A DNA stretch of 64,000 nucleotides from positions 178,989-242,988 of the forward strand of contig JBLNCA010000045.1 of the NCBI GenBank assembly GCA_050260375.1, given 5' to 3'. The position numbers and the translations under genes are program-made. Source of the stretch: DTFZ01 sp050260375. Lineage in GTDB: Bacteria > Bacillota > Clostridia > Christensenellales > SZUA-584. Shown in pieces: positions 1 to 8,903 of the stretch (the first letter of the stretch is position 1; each line of letters opens with the position of its first letter). The notes under the pieces were generated by a model. The model saw only the letters and a list, made by a program, of their open reading frames with translations, was not told the DNA's origin and searched no databases.

Positions 1-312
1 GACAATAAGCCAGCCGCGCGTCTTTGCCTTTGTGGCGGCTTTATAAGCCTTGCGCTCGTCGGGCGAAAGCGACGCCTTATTATCCGCAAAGTACCGCTCG
101 CGCTTTATTCGCAGCGTCTCCATGCGCAGCGCAATGGCGTACGTCGTGCAAATCGTCACGCTTATGTATACGCATCCCTGCCAGCCGGCGTATGCGCAAA
201 AAAAGGCGTTGGCGGCAAGCATAAGCATCCACTGAAACCGTTTGGGTATCAGGTAGTAGACAACAAACACCGCCACCAGGAACAGCAGGAATATTCCTGA
301 TGTAAAAAGCAT
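1..312 (-). CDS. MBOAT-family O-acyltransferase, DltB-like (3' end outside window)
   Basis: About 104 N-terminal residues are visible; the frame stays open to the window edge. The start ATG at 312 follows GGAGGG on the minus strand. The N-terminus is strongly hydrophobic (MLFTSGIFLLFLVAVFVVYY), followed by further membrane-like stretches, and then by a charged loop ending KAKTRGWLIV. That layout is typical of the N-terminus of membrane-bound O-acyltransferases such as DltB and AlgI. It lies 9 bp downstream of a carrier-protein gene and is the last visible gene of a minus-strand operon. In Dlt systems this protein moves the activated acyl or aminoacyl group from the carrier protein across the membrane; that role is inferred here. 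The catalytic His lies outside the window. Confidence 0.75.
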   Translation of the reverse strand, partial: MLFTSGIFLLFLVAVFVVYYLIPKRFQWMLMLAANAFFCAYAGWQGCVYISVTICTTYAIALRMETLRIKRERYFADNKASLSPDERKAYKAATKAKTRGWLIV

Positions 313-321
313 GCGCCCTCC

Positions 322-552
322 TTAGTCCTCTTCGCTCAGGCGTTTAATAAGCGCGTATAGTGATTCAGCCGAATTGAAGTTTTCGGGCACGATTTCCTCG
401 GCCGGTATGGCGACTCCGTAGGCGTTGTCCACTTCGGCTATTATTGTAACGATATCGAACGAATCGAGTATCCTGTTGTCGATGAGCTTATCGTTTGCCT
501 CAAAATCCACGTCGGGATGCAGGTCTTTAAGTATATTCAACAATGCTTCCAT
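322..552 (-). CDS. Acyl carrier protein, DltC-like
   Basis: The product is 76 residues, the usual size of a stand-alone carrier protein. The phosphopantetheine site is Ser31 in ILDSFDIV, followed by a helix (TIIAEVDNAYGVAIP) like that of DltC and other ACPs. The start ATG at 552 is preceded by AAGGAG. It lies between the adenylation enzyme (61 bp upstream) and the MBOAT gene (9 bp downstream), so it most likely carries the residue loaded by the former and used by the latter. DltC is the closest family by context; whether the cargo is D-alanine cannot be read from this protein. Confidence 0.85.
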   Translation of the reverse strand: MEALLNILKDLHPDVDFEANDKLIDNRILDSFDIVTIIAEVDNAYGVAIPAEEIVPENFNSAESLYALIKRLSEED

Positions 553-613
553 AATGTCTGCTCCTTATAGTTATATCAAAGCCCCAAAAGCCGCAGGAAT
601 ATCGGGGCAAGTA

Positions 614-2128
614 TCACTTGCTTTGCGCCGCGTACTGCTGCTTTAAAGCGATGCGGTCCAGCTTGCCGTTGGGCGTGTACGGCATGGAACTGCGCCTGTA
701 TATGTGATTCGGCATCATATAGCGCGGCAGCCTTTCTTTAAGCGCCTTTGAAATAAGCGCCTCGTCGGTGTCGCCCGTATAGAAGAGCACGAGCTTTTTC
801 TTTTCGTCGTCGAATATACAGCACGCGACGTTTACGGAGTTAAGGGCGTTCGCCGCGACTTCTATCTCGCCTATCTCTATGCGGTGGCCCATGTGCTTTA
901 TCTGGTTGTCCTTGCGTGATATGAACACAAGCTCGCCTCGCTCGTTATACCTGCCTATATCGCCCGTGCGGTATATGAGCTCGGGGTAATTTGCGTTGAG
1001 CGGGTTTTGCACGAAGGCCTCAGACGTCTTTTCGGGCGCGCGGTAGTAACCTAGCGCAAGCGACGTGCCGCGTATGCATATCTCGCCTATCTCGCCGTTT
1101 TGCACAAGTCGGTCGTTTTCGTCTAATAGCAGTATCTCTGTGTTTCTAAACGGGCGCCCTATAGGTATCGTTTCGTCCAGCGCGAACTCCCTGTCAACCT
1201 CGTACCAGCACGACATGCCCGTGGCTTCCGTGGGGCCGTAGAGGTTTATATAGCGCGCGCCGGGCACGTTCTCCCTCCACAGGTTGAACTGTTTGATGGG
1301 GAAGACCTCGCTGCCGAAAACGATAGTGCGCAGATATTTGGGCTTTGCCCGCTTGAACGCGCCCAGCCCAGAGACGAGCGTCAGCGCCGAGACGACCCAG
1401 CATACGGTGTTTATCCTGTGGTTGTTGAGGTACTCGATAAGCGTTACGGGGAACATAAAAAGCTGTTTTGGTATTATCCACGTGGTAGCGCCGAATTTTA
1501 GCGTCGAGTATATCTCCTTTAAGCACGCGTCCACGTAAAGCGGCACATGCATGCCGAACACCGTTTCGGAATCCACACGCAGCACTTCGGTGAGCGCCTC
1601 GATATAATCTATTACCGAGCGGTGGCAGGCGACCACGCCTTTGGGCACGCCTGTCGAACCGGACGTGAACACTATGTATATCGGGTCGGTGTCTATCGCG
1701 TGTTCGCGCACGTACAAAAGCGCCGCTTCGTCAGCCGGAGTGTTCACAATGTCGTCATAAAGCAGAGCGTCTCCCGAAAATCCGTAGCCCGAGAGCTTTT
1801 CCTTCGACGCCTCGTCGCATATTACGGCCTGCGGCCCGAGCTGCTCGAATATGAGGCTTATACGCTGGGCCGGCATTTCTTCGTCGATGGGGACGTAATA
1901 GCAGCCCGCCGCAATTACGCCGAAAAACGCGAGTATTGCCTTAGGCGATTTCTGCATGAACACAACCACGGGTTTTTTATATATGCCGCGCGAGTACAAA
2001 AACGAGCCTATCGCTCTTGAACCGTCGTAGAGCTGTTTGAAGCTAAGCGAAGTATTATCGTCCGCAAACGCCGTTTTTTGAGGGTACATGGCGGCGGCTT
2101 TATCCAGATATTCAAGCACGTTTATCAT
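614..2128 (-). CDS. Amino-acid adenylation enzyme, DltA-like (AMP-forming ligase)
   Basis: The 504-residue stand-alone adenylation domain has the ATP-binding core motif FTSGSTGVPKG at about residues 153-163, NLYGPTEATG near 295, YRTGDIGRY near 385 and the C-terminal NGKLDR with the catalytic lysine. Length and architecture match D-alanine-poly(phosphoribitol) ligase DltA. The start ATG at 2128 follows GCAGGAG. It is co-directional with a carrier protein and an MBOAT gene, so it probably loads an amino acid onto the carrier at 322-552. In classical dlt operons the order is dltA-B-C-D; here the order is ligase, carrier, MBOAT, and a transglutaminase-like gene stands in front. The substrate could be another small amino acid. 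Confidence 0.82.
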   Translation of the reverse strand: MINVLEYLDKAAAMYPQKTAFADDNTSLSFKQLYDGSRAIGSFLYSRGIYKKPVVVFMQKSPKAILAFFGVIAAGCYYVPIDEEMPAQRISLIFEQLGPQAVICDEASKEKLSGYGFSGDALLYDDIVNTPADEAALLYVREHAIDTDPIYIVFTSGSTGVPKGVVACHRSVIDYIEALTEVLRVDSETVFGMHVPLYVDACLKEIYSTLKFGATTWIIPKQLFMFPVTLIEYLNNHRINTVCWVVSALTLVSGLGAFKRAKPKYLRTIVFGSEVFPIKQFNLWRENVPGARYINLYGPTEATGMSCWYEVDREFALDETIPIGRPFRNTEILLLDENDRLVQNGEIGEICIRGTSLALGYYRAPEKTSEAFVQNPLNANYPELIYRTGDIGRYNERGELVFISRKDNQIKHMGHRIEIGEIEVAANALNSVNVACCIFDDEKKKLVLFYTGDTDEALISKALKERLPRYMMPNHIYRRSSMPYTPNGKLDRIALKQQYAAQSK

Positions 2129-2148
2129 TTAAGCGATACTCCTGCGCG

Positions 2149-4260
2149 TTATTCCAGTTTAAACGATTCGGCGGGCGTCTTTGGATACAGGTCTCTGTTG
2201 AAGCTCCACCAATTGGGCCCCCGTCCCAGCAGCTCCTTGTCCGTCTTCATGAAGCATTCAAAGTTGCGCGGCCCTACGTTTATTGCGTCAAAATGATACC
2301 AGCCCGTACCCAGATTTGCAAGCACCCAGAAGTGTTCCGTGGTTTTCGTCTTGCTGCCCCAGCGCTCGACGCACATAGTCTGCGCGCCTATCTCGTTTAA
2401 AAGACACCGCGCGGTAGCGTAAAACGTGTAGCAATCGCCTCTGCCCTCGGTGATGCCGCGATACGCCTCGAAATTAAAGTCTTTCTTGTTGGAGATGCCG
2501 TTGTACTTTATATGCGTGTTGACATACTTGAAAATTGCATAAGCCTTTTTGCCGATCGACATATCGGGCGTGGTGATTTGGGAAAGCACCTGCTGAGCCG
2601 CCTCGTGAAGCTTCTCGTCCGAGACTGTCTGTTCCACGAACGTAAAGTTGCATGTCTGCTGGGTCGTGTTGCCCGACGAATCGGTGGCGATGTATGTCAC
2701 CTCGTACGTGCCCGCCGCGTTTATATTCACCTTCGAGTTGTCAACCTGTAAGTCCACCTCGTCGTCGCAGTTGTCCTCGGCAAAAACGTCGGCGAAGTAG
2801 GCGACGGCCTTACCGATATAGACATAGCGATCCTTCACGCCGTATAGGGTGGGGGCTTCGGTGTCGGGCTTAAGCGTTAGAGTTGAAGTGTATTCCGACG
2901 AGTTGCCTGCGGCGTCCGTAAGCACAACGGTAACGCTTTGAGCGCTCTGCGAGTTCCAGTCCGGCTCCTGCTTGAAGGAATATGCAATCTGCGTATAATC
3001 GAACGCGTTATTGACGAACTTTTCGGGAGCAAGGGGATGCGCCAAATACCACTGCACATCGGCAGGTTCAGCCTTGGGCGGCGTGGTGTCCACAACCGTT
3101 ACCCTAGTAAGGTTTCTTTGCCCGTCGATTATAACCTCAACGTCAAATTCGCCGAGAGTATTGGGTATCATCTCGGATACAAGAGACGCCGAAGCTTTCC
3201 CCGCGGCTTCCGCGAACTCCGCAGCGGCAAGCGGGGTGTTTCTTATCTCCACGGTGATTGGCGCGACGTTGGATATTAGCAGCGATGCCTTGGCTTCCGC
3301 GCTGTTGCCTCCAAGGTCGGTCGCGACTACGACTGCGTCCTGAAGCCCCGTCTTTGAAAAATCGGGCTCGGCTTTAAATGAATACGAAAGCGTCGTCGCG
3401 TCCTCGGCGGACGCGATAAAGTCTTCCGGCTTCGCCTGGTCGCCCGGCTTTATATGCACGAGCTTTGTCGTTATCACGGGGCTTATCGTGTCGGCAACGG
3501 AAAGAACGGACGTATACGTAACGCCGTTTGCTTCTATCGAAACGTCGTATTGCCCTGGGGTAGTAAGAGGCAGCGAGGAAATATCGGTAAGCATCGTTGC
3601 GTTGAGCGATTTGTCAACGAGAAAATCCTCCAGCGCCGGAGGGTTGCCGCCTGCTTCAAACTCAAGCGTGTCAACGACAGCCCTTATATGCAGAGTGGAC
3701 GTAACCGTCGATGTGTTGCCGCTCATGTCCCGAAGCGTCAAAACGACGGAATAATCGCCGGCCTTGCCGAACTCGGGCTCGCGCTGCCACTGTATATTCA
3801 CCTTATCCTTATCCTTAAGGTCCGTTATCAGTTTGTCAGGCGTTATCTTATCGTTTATTGATATCGTCAGCTCGACAGGATGAGCAACCGGCGCGACAGT
3901 GTCCTTAACGACAAGATTGACAAGCCTGTCGTTGCCGTCTACGGATATGTGTATCCAATTGCTGCCCGTTTTTGTTACGTCAATAGTGGATAGGTCGGTT
4001 AAATACTCCACCGAAGATTTGCCGCTTATCGAAAACACCTGCGCCGAAGGAACGGGGTCGCCCAATTCCACGGCGAATACTATATGTATGTCGGAATAGA
4101 GGATTAATAGCGCCGTCAGCGCGACGACGCACAAGAAGAGTATGCAGCCGGTAATATATAAGGCGGTACGCCGCTTACGGCGTTTTTTTCTTCGCTTGAG
4201 CCTTTGCGCCGATCTTTTGTCGAAGTCTAAAACAAGCGTATTCGATTTTTTTTGTACCAT
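2149..4260 (-). CDS. Membrane-anchored transglutaminase-like protein with Ig-like repeats
   Basis: The 703-residue product has a very basic N-terminus, one membrane segment (about 31-53) and a large outer region. That region holds several repeats of about 85-95 residues with DTxxPxA-type openings and AxDxxGNxS endings, resembling bacterial Ig-like/HYR or DUF5011 domains. The C-terminal part is a transglutaminase-core domain with a plausible Cys610 (GRGDCYTF), His643 (TTEHFW) and Asp658 (YHFDA) triad. It is the first gene of the minus-strand operon, 20 bp ahead of the adenylation gene. It is probably an extracellular, wall-facing enzyme; such domains may be proteases or cross-linking enzymes. 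The ribosome-binding site is weak, so the start at 4260 is less sure than the rest. Confidence 0.8.
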   Translation of the reverse strand: MVQKKSNTLVLDFDKRSAQRLKRRKKRRKRRTALYITGCILFLCVVALTALLILYSDIHIVFAVELGDPVPSAQVFSISGKSSVEYLTDLSTIDVTKTGSNWIHISVDGNDRLVNLVVKDTVAPVAHPVELTISINDKITPDKLITDLKDKDKVNIQWQREPEFGKAGDYSVVLTLRDMSGNTSTVTSTLHIRAVVDTLEFEAGGNPPALEDFLVDKSLNATMLTDISSLPLTTPGQYDVSIEANGVTYTSVLSVADTISPVITTKLVHIKPGDQAKPEDFIASAEDATTLSYSFKAEPDFSKTGLQDAVVVATDLGGNSAEAKASLLISNVAPITVEIRNTPLAAAEFAEAAGKASASLVSEMIPNTLGEFDVEVIIDGQRNLTRVTVVDTTPPKAEPADVQWYLAHPLAPEKFVNNAFDYTQIAYSFKQEPDWNSQSAQSVTVVLTDAAGNSSEYTSTLTLKPDTEAPTLYGVKDRYVYIGKAVAYFADVFAEDNCDDEVDLQVDNSKVNINAAGTYEVTYIATDSSGNTTQQTCNFTFVEQTVSDEKLHEAAQQVLSQITTPDMSIGKKAYAIFKYVNTHIKYNGISNKKDFNFEAYRGITEGRGDCYTFYATARCLLNEIGAQTMCVERWGSKTKTTEHFWVLANLGTGWYHFDAINVGPRNFECFMKTDKELLGRGPNWWSFNRDLYPKTPAESFKLE

Positions 4261-4595
4261 ATATTCATCCGCAAATAATTATAATTTGCACCACCATAAA
4301 ATATGCCTGCGCTTTATTTGATATATAAGGCAATTTCAGTAATCAAAGTATAGCACTCATATCATATCCGTGCAACAGCTACGGCGGCGTAACTCGGCAA
4401 ACTTTACAAAATGATAACAGTTGTACTTTTTAACATAAAAAGACATGGATTTTTTTGACCGCAAAAATATCCAGTATGTTTTCCGGTGTTTATTTGCACA
4501 GTTAAAATATATCCCACGTTCAATAATTTTATCTATTCATGTTAATGCATACCAAGCGTAATATGAACATATCAAATGATAGGAGGTATCATTGA
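4261..4595. other. Divergent intergenic region between the Dlt-like and xylose operons
   Basis: This 335-bp AT-rich stretch separates two divergent operons and must hold promoters for both. TATAAT-like sequence is present near 4278, and TTGACC lies at 4455, but I could not pair either with a well-spaced partner hexamer. No open frame with a ribosome-binding site is seen. The strong AGGAGGT of the downstream gene is at 4580-4587. Confidence 0.5.
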
Positions 4596-5762
4596 ATGGC
4601 AAAAAAGTTGGTTGTATTTTTGCTCGCGTTCGCCATGGTGGCAGTGATGTTTGCGGCATGTACGCAGGCTCCCGCTACGGCATCCGAAGCTCCTTCTGAG
4701 GCTGCGCCTGCATCCGAAGCTCCTTCTGAGGCTCCGCCGGCATCCGAGGCTCCTGCGGAAGGAAAGACCGTAGGGCTGACAATGCCGACGAAGTCGTTGC
4801 AGAGGTGGAACGAGGACGGCGCTAACGTGAAGGCTGCGCTGGAAGCTAAGGGTTACAAGGTAGACCTTCAGTATGCTGACAATAAGCAGGACGTACAGAA
4901 TACCCAGATCGAGAACCAGATTACTATGGGCGTAGACATTCTCGTTATTGCTTCTATTGACGGCGGCGCGCTCGGCGGTGTGCTGGAGCAGGCAAAAGCG
5001 GCGAACATACCCGTTATCGCTTACGACAGGCTGCTTACAAACACCGACAAGTGCGACTACTATGCAACGTTCGACAACTATGGCGTTGGCAAAATGCAGG
5101 CCGAGGCCCTTGTGAGTGCGCTGGGGTTGGATAAAGGAGAAAAGGGTCCGTTCAATATTGAAATATTTGGCGGTTCTCCTGACGACAACAACGCCCACAT
5201 AATACATAAGGCGCATATGGACGTTATACAGCAGTATATCGACAGTGGTGCTTTGATTATCACATCCGGCCAGACGACAATGGAGCAGATCGGTATTCAG
5301 GCGTGGGATCCCGCTACGGCTCAGGCAAGGATGGACAACCTGCTCACAGCTTATTATGCTGACAAGGATGTCAAAGCCGTTCTTTGCTCGAACGACAGTA
5401 CTGCACATGGCGTCATCGCCTCGCTCAAGGGGTCTGGATACGGCACAGCCGACAAGCCTTACCCGATCGTTACCGGCCAGGACTGCGATAAGATCAACTT
5501 AGGACATATCGCACGTGGCGAGCAGTACATGAGCATATTTAAGGACACGCGTATTCTTGCCGATGAAATCGTCAAGATGGTCGACGCCATACTCTCCGGA
5601 AAAAAAGCGGAGACAAACACGACATATGACAACGGCGTGATAAAAGAAGTGCCTACATTAGGCTGCAAGCTCCAGCTGGTCACCAAAGACAACTGGAAAC
5701 AAGTGGTAATCGACTCCGGATATTACAAGATTGAAGATATCCCGGTGGAAGAGACTGAGTAA
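4596..5762 (+). CDS. Sugar ABC transporter substrate-binding lipoprotein, xylose/ChvE type
   Basis: The 388-residue product has a lipoprotein signal ending in VMFAAC (Cys22) and a low-complexity linker of ASEAPSEA repeats (about 30-bp direct repeats at 4680-4755). A Peripla_BP_4 domain follows, with the ChvE/XylF-type run KSLQRWNEDG, then IVIASIDGG-like and IPVIAYDRLL segments. ChvE-family proteins bind aldoses outside the cell and deliver them to a two-subunit importer. It is followed by an ATPase and a permease, then by xylose-sensing and xylose isomerase genes, so D-xylose is the likely ligand. The gene has a strong AGGAGGT and is separated from the ATPase by a hairpin, which would favour excess binding protein. 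Confidence 0.88.
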   Translation: MAKKLVVFLLAFAMVAVMFAACTQAPATASEAPSEAAPASEAPSEAPPASEAPAEGKTVGLTMPTKSLQRWNEDGANVKAALEAKGYKVDLQYADNKQDVQNTQIENQITMGVDILVIASIDGGALGGVLEQAKAANIPVIAYDRLLTNTDKCDYYATFDNYGVGKMQAEALVSALGLDKGEKGPFNIEIFGGSPDDNNAHIIHKAHMDVIQQYIDSGALIITSGQTTMEQIGIQAWDPATAQARMDNLLTAYYADKDVKAVLCSNDSTAHGVIASLKGSGYGTADKPYPIVTGQDCDKINLGHIARGEQYMSIFKDTRILADEIVKMVDAILSGKKAETNTTYDNGVIKEVPTLGCKLQLVTKDNWKQVVIDSGYYKIEDIPVEETE

Positions 5763-5790
5763 GGTAAGGAAACTGATATACCCGTAGGTG

Positions 5791-5820
5791 AAATGGCGGC
5801 AGAGATACTGCCGCCATTTT
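5791..5820 (+). terminator. Intra-operon hairpin between binding protein and ATPase genes
   Basis: A perfect inverted repeat has arms AAATGGCGGCAG and CTGCCGCCATTT with a five-base loop, followed by TT. It lies 28 bp after the binding-protein stop. With only a short U-run it may act as a partial terminator or as a 3' mRNA stabiliser, keeping the binding protein in excess over the membrane subunits. Confidence 0.7.
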
Positions 5821-5923
5821 AACGGGGGGCCAGCCCCTCGTAATGCAGGCTTATTAAACTAAAATGAGCCGGAGCAGGGGACGAGAATAATGAATCTATA
5901 TTTTGCGGACAAGGAGTGATCGA

Positions 5924-7471
5924 ATGTCGGAGTATATCCTGGAAATGGACGATATTACGAAAGAATTCCCTGGCGTCGTCGCTCTTAAAGATGTTACCTT
6001 TCAGGTAAAAAAAGGCGAAATCCATGCGCTGGTCGGTGAGAACGGGGCGGGCAAGTCTACGCTGATGAATGTTTTGAGCGGGATACACCCATACGGCTCG
6101 TATACCGGCAACATCATCTTTAAAGGTGCGGAGTGCAGGTTTAGGAACATAAGCGAAAGCGAAGCGGCGGGCATCGCCATTATCCATCAGGAACTGGCAT
6201 TAAGCCCTTATATGACGATAGCGGAAAACATTTTTCTGGGAAACGAAAGAGCGAAAAACGGCATTATAAACTGGGACGAGACCAACAGAAAAGCTGTCGA
6301 GCTCATGAAAAAGGTTGGCCTGAAAGAGAAGCATACCACGCGGGTCAAGGACATAGGCGTAGGTAAGCAGCAGCTTGTCGAGATAGCCAAAGCGCTGTCA
6401 AAAAACTGCGAACTGCTGATACTCGACGAGCCTACCGCGGCGCTCAATGACGATGATTCCGACCACCTTCTCTCACTTTTACAGACGCTTAACGAAGAGC
6501 ACGGCTTAACGTGCATACTCATTTCGCATAAGATACATGAAGTAATAAAAATAGCGCACAGCATAACGGTATTGCGCGATGGTAAAACGATAGAAACGCT
6601 GGATAACAGCGAGCATGTAAGCGAGGGCGTTATTATAAGGGATATGGTAGGCCGCGAGCTTATGGACCGGTTTCCCAGACACAACGCAAAGATAGGCGAG
6701 ATTGGATTTGAAATAAAGGATTGGGTGGTGCACGATCCTCTCGATGAGGATAAGGTCGTAATTGACCACGTCAACATTAACGTACGCAAAGGCGAGATAA
6801 TCGGCCTGGCAGGCCTGATGGGCGCGGGCAGGACGGAACTTGCGATGAGCGTTTTTGGAAGGGCGTATGGAAAAAAGATTAGCGGTACGCTGATTAAAGA
6901 CGGTAAAGAGATTGTGCTGCACAAGGTCAGCGATGCGATAGCCAATGGTATCGTTTACGTTACCGAGGACAGGAAAACCGCGGGGCTTATAATTATACAG
7001 GATATAAAACGCAACATCACTCTCGCCAATTTGAAAGCGATCACCCGAAGGCTCGTCGTAAACGAAGACGAGGAGATCATGATTGGAAAGAACTACCGGG
7101 AAAAGCTTAACATCAAGTCGTCAAGCGTGTTCCAGAAAGTGGGCAACCTATCAGGAGGAAACCAGCAGAAGGTGGTGTTGAGCAAATGGATATTTGCCGA
7201 TCCTGATGTGCTCATACTCGACGAACCTACGAGGGGCATAGACGTAGGAGCAAAGTATGAGATATACAAGATCATCATACAATTGGCGGAAGCAGGAAAA
7301 TGCGTCATCATGATTTCTTCCGAGCTGCCGGAAATACTGGGAATTACAGACCGCTTATATATCATGAACGAAGGAAGAATAGTCGGTGAGATGAAAACGG
7401 AAGAGGCGACGCAGGTGGGGATCATGTCGACAATCATACAAAGTTCAGACAGAAGCGACAGGGGGAATTGA
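5924..7471 (+). CDS. Sugar ABC transporter ATPase (two fused nucleotide-binding domains)
   Basis: The 515-residue protein has tandem ABC domains. The first has Walker A GENGAGKST (about 36-44) and Walker B LLILDEPTAAL. The second has a degenerate Walker A (GLMGAGRTEL), as is normal in this family, but intact LSGGNQQKVVLSKW and LILDEPTRGID. This is the MglA/XylG/GguA family, which powers uptake of monosaccharides. The ATG at 5924 is preferred over the upstream TTG at 5903 because AAGGAG at 5911-5916 is spaced correctly for it. The permease gene starts 2 bp after its stop, so the two are translationally close. Confidence 0.92.
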   Translation: MSEYILEMDDITKEFPGVVALKDVTFQVKKGEIHALVGENGAGKSTLMNVLSGIHPYGSYTGNIIFKGAECRFRNISESEAAGIAIIHQELALSPYMTIAENIFLGNERAKNGIINWDETNRKAVELMKKVGLKEKHTTRVKDIGVGKQQLVEIAKALSKNCELLILDEPTAALNDDDSDHLLSLLQTLNEEHGLTCILISHKIHEVIKIAHSITVLRDGKTIETLDNSEHVSEGVIIRDMVGRELMDRFPRHNAKIGEIGFEIKDWVVHDPLDEDKVVIDHVNINVRKGEIIGLAGLMGAGRTELAMSVFGRAYGKKISGTLIKDGKEIVLHKVSDAIANGIVYVTEDRKTAGLIIIQDIKRNITLANLKAITRRLVVNEDEEIMIGKNYREKLNIKSSSVFQKVGNLSGGNQQKVVLSKWIFADPDVLILDEPTRGIDVGAKYEIYKIIIQLAEAGKCVIMISSELPEILGITDRLYIMNEGRIVGEMKTEEATQVGIMSTIIQSSDRSDRGN

Positions 7472-7472
7472 A

Positions 7473-8693
7473 ATGTATAAGGTTAAAGAATTCGTCAACC
7501 GTAACATGCGGCAATATGGAATGATTATTGCTCTGGTAGTAATCATGGTGTTTTTTGGTATTGCGACAAACGGCAGCTTGATCTGGCCAAGAAACGTATC
7601 AATGCTGGTACGGCAAAACACATATGTTGTAGTGCTGGCAATCGGTATGATGCTCTGCATTTTAACAGGCGGCAACATCGACCTTTCGGTCGGCTCGCTC
7701 GTCGCTTTGGTGGGGGCTATGTCGGGGCTTCTGGCCACGACGTATGGATTGCCCGACTGGCTGGCTATTATACTCAGCATCATTACGGGACTTGCCGCCG
7801 GTATGTGGCAGGGCTTCTGGATAGCTTTTGTCAAGGTGCCGCCGTTTATCACAACGCTGAGCGGCATGCTTGTATTCCGCGGGCTAAACAACATTATACT
7901 GAAGGGAAATACGCTGTCATTGCGCGGCCTTTATGAAGTTATCGGCAATGGTTCGCTTCCCGATATCGCTCCAGACACTGTGCCGGATTTTCTGCACATA
8001 GGCGACTTTCTGAACCTGAAGAATAAGCCGGAATTTCTGAATGTAACGACGCTGATTGTAGGGTTTGTACTTTCAATCGTATATGTATTATTTGTGATAT
8101 TGAACAGAAAAAGCAAGAAGTCGCGCGGGTATGAAGTCGCGTCGCTTAAGTCGGTCATCGGGAAGACGATTGCATTCTTTATTATCATCAACGTTTTCTC
8201 ATACTGGTTGGCAATGGACGAAGGTATACCGATATTGCTGATAATTGCCGCTGTGCTGTTCGCGCTCTATACCTTTATAACAACCAAGACGATACCCGGA
8301 CGGCACCTTTATGCTATGGGAGGCAATATAAAGGCAGCGGAGCTTTCCGGAGTCAACACGAAGAAAATGATGTTCCTTGTATACTCGAACATGGGACTGC
8401 TTGCCGGAATAGCCGGCATCGTGACGTCGGGAAGATCGATGTCCGCTTCGCCTATCGCCGGACAGAACTATGAGCTTGACGCTATAGGAGCGTGCTTTAT
8501 AGGCGGCGCGTCCGCTTACGGCGGCATAGGCACCATCTGGGGAGCTATAGTCGGCGGCTTTATAATGGGCGTAATGAACAACGGCATGTCGATAATAGGC
8601 TGGGATGTTTTCCTGCAGCAGGTATCGAAAGGGCTCATAGTGCTGTTCGCCGTTGCGTTCGATATGTGGTCGAAATCAAAGTCCAAAATTTAG
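7473..8693 (+). CDS. Sugar ABC transporter permease, XylH/GguB type
   Basis: The 406-residue protein has about ten hydrophobic segments. It contains the family signatures LTGGNIDLSVGSLVALVGA near 65-85 and AELSGVNTKK in the cytoplasmic coupling region, and ends with GGASAYGGIGTIWGAIVGG. Length exceeds RbsC-type permeases because of a large inserted loop (about 150-245), as in XylH. It forms the channel of the importer encoded by the two preceding genes. A long imperfect hairpin and a dispersed palindromic repeat follow the stop, so this gene probably ends the transport operon. Confidence 0.92.
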   Translation: MYKVKEFVNRNMRQYGMIIALVVIMVFFGIATNGSLIWPRNVSMLVRQNTYVVVLAIGMMLCILTGGNIDLSVGSLVALVGAMSGLLATTYGLPDWLAIILSIITGLAAGMWQGFWIAFVKVPPFITTLSGMLVFRGLNNIILKGNTLSLRGLYEVIGNGSLPDIAPDTVPDFLHIGDFLNLKNKPEFLNVTTLIVGFVLSIVYVLFVILNRKSKKSRGYEVASLKSVIGKTIAFFIIINVFSYWLAMDEGIPILLIIAAVLFALYTFITTKTIPGRHLYAMGGNIKAAELSGVNTKKMMFLVYSNMGLLAGIAGIVTSGRSMSASPIAGQNYELDAIGACFIGGASAYGGIGTIWGAIVGGFIMGVMNNGMSIIGWDVFLQQVSKGLIVLFAVAFDMWSKSKSKI

Positions 8694-8710
8694 TGTGATA
8701 TGTATGGAAG

Positions 8711-8749
8711 ATGATAACGCACTAGGCTGCGGCTTAGTGCTGTTGTCAT
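8711..8749 (+). terminator. Probable terminator of the xylose transport operon
   Basis: A long imperfect hairpin has arms ATGATAACGCACTAGGC and its near complement GCTTAGTGCTGTTGTCAT, followed by TTAAAT. It lies 17 bp after the permease stop. The stem is strong but the U-tract is poor. Confidence 0.6.
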
Positions 8750-8757
8750 TTAAATAC

Positions 8758-8790
8758 GGGGTCCCCAGCAAGGTGAGGCTTGCTGGGGTG
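8758..8790 (+). repeat. Dispersed palindromic repeat, GC-stem type
   Basis: This copy reads GGGGTCCCC AGCAAG GTGAGG CTTGCT GGGGTG. It is identical over 33 bp to the copy at 21819-21851, and both are preceded by AATAC. It lies just after the terminator hairpin of the transport operon. Confidence 0.9.
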
Positions 8791-8903
8791 TGTATAAGCA
8801 TTATTTTTACTCAAAAAAGCATTATTATTACTGCTTATAGTTTAATTAGCATAATCAGTACGCTTTGTGATAAAATATAGGTAATTACACAGCAGGTACG
8901 TAT

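Noticed and set aside
4572..5408. Minus-strand frame of 278 codons opposite the xylose-binding protein
   Set aside because: Shadow of a clear lipoprotein gene; composition is typical of an antisense frame.
5821..5850. Possible degenerate copy of the dispersed repeat after the 5791 hairpin
   Set aside because: Only GGGG and GGCTT parts match and the arms no longer pair.
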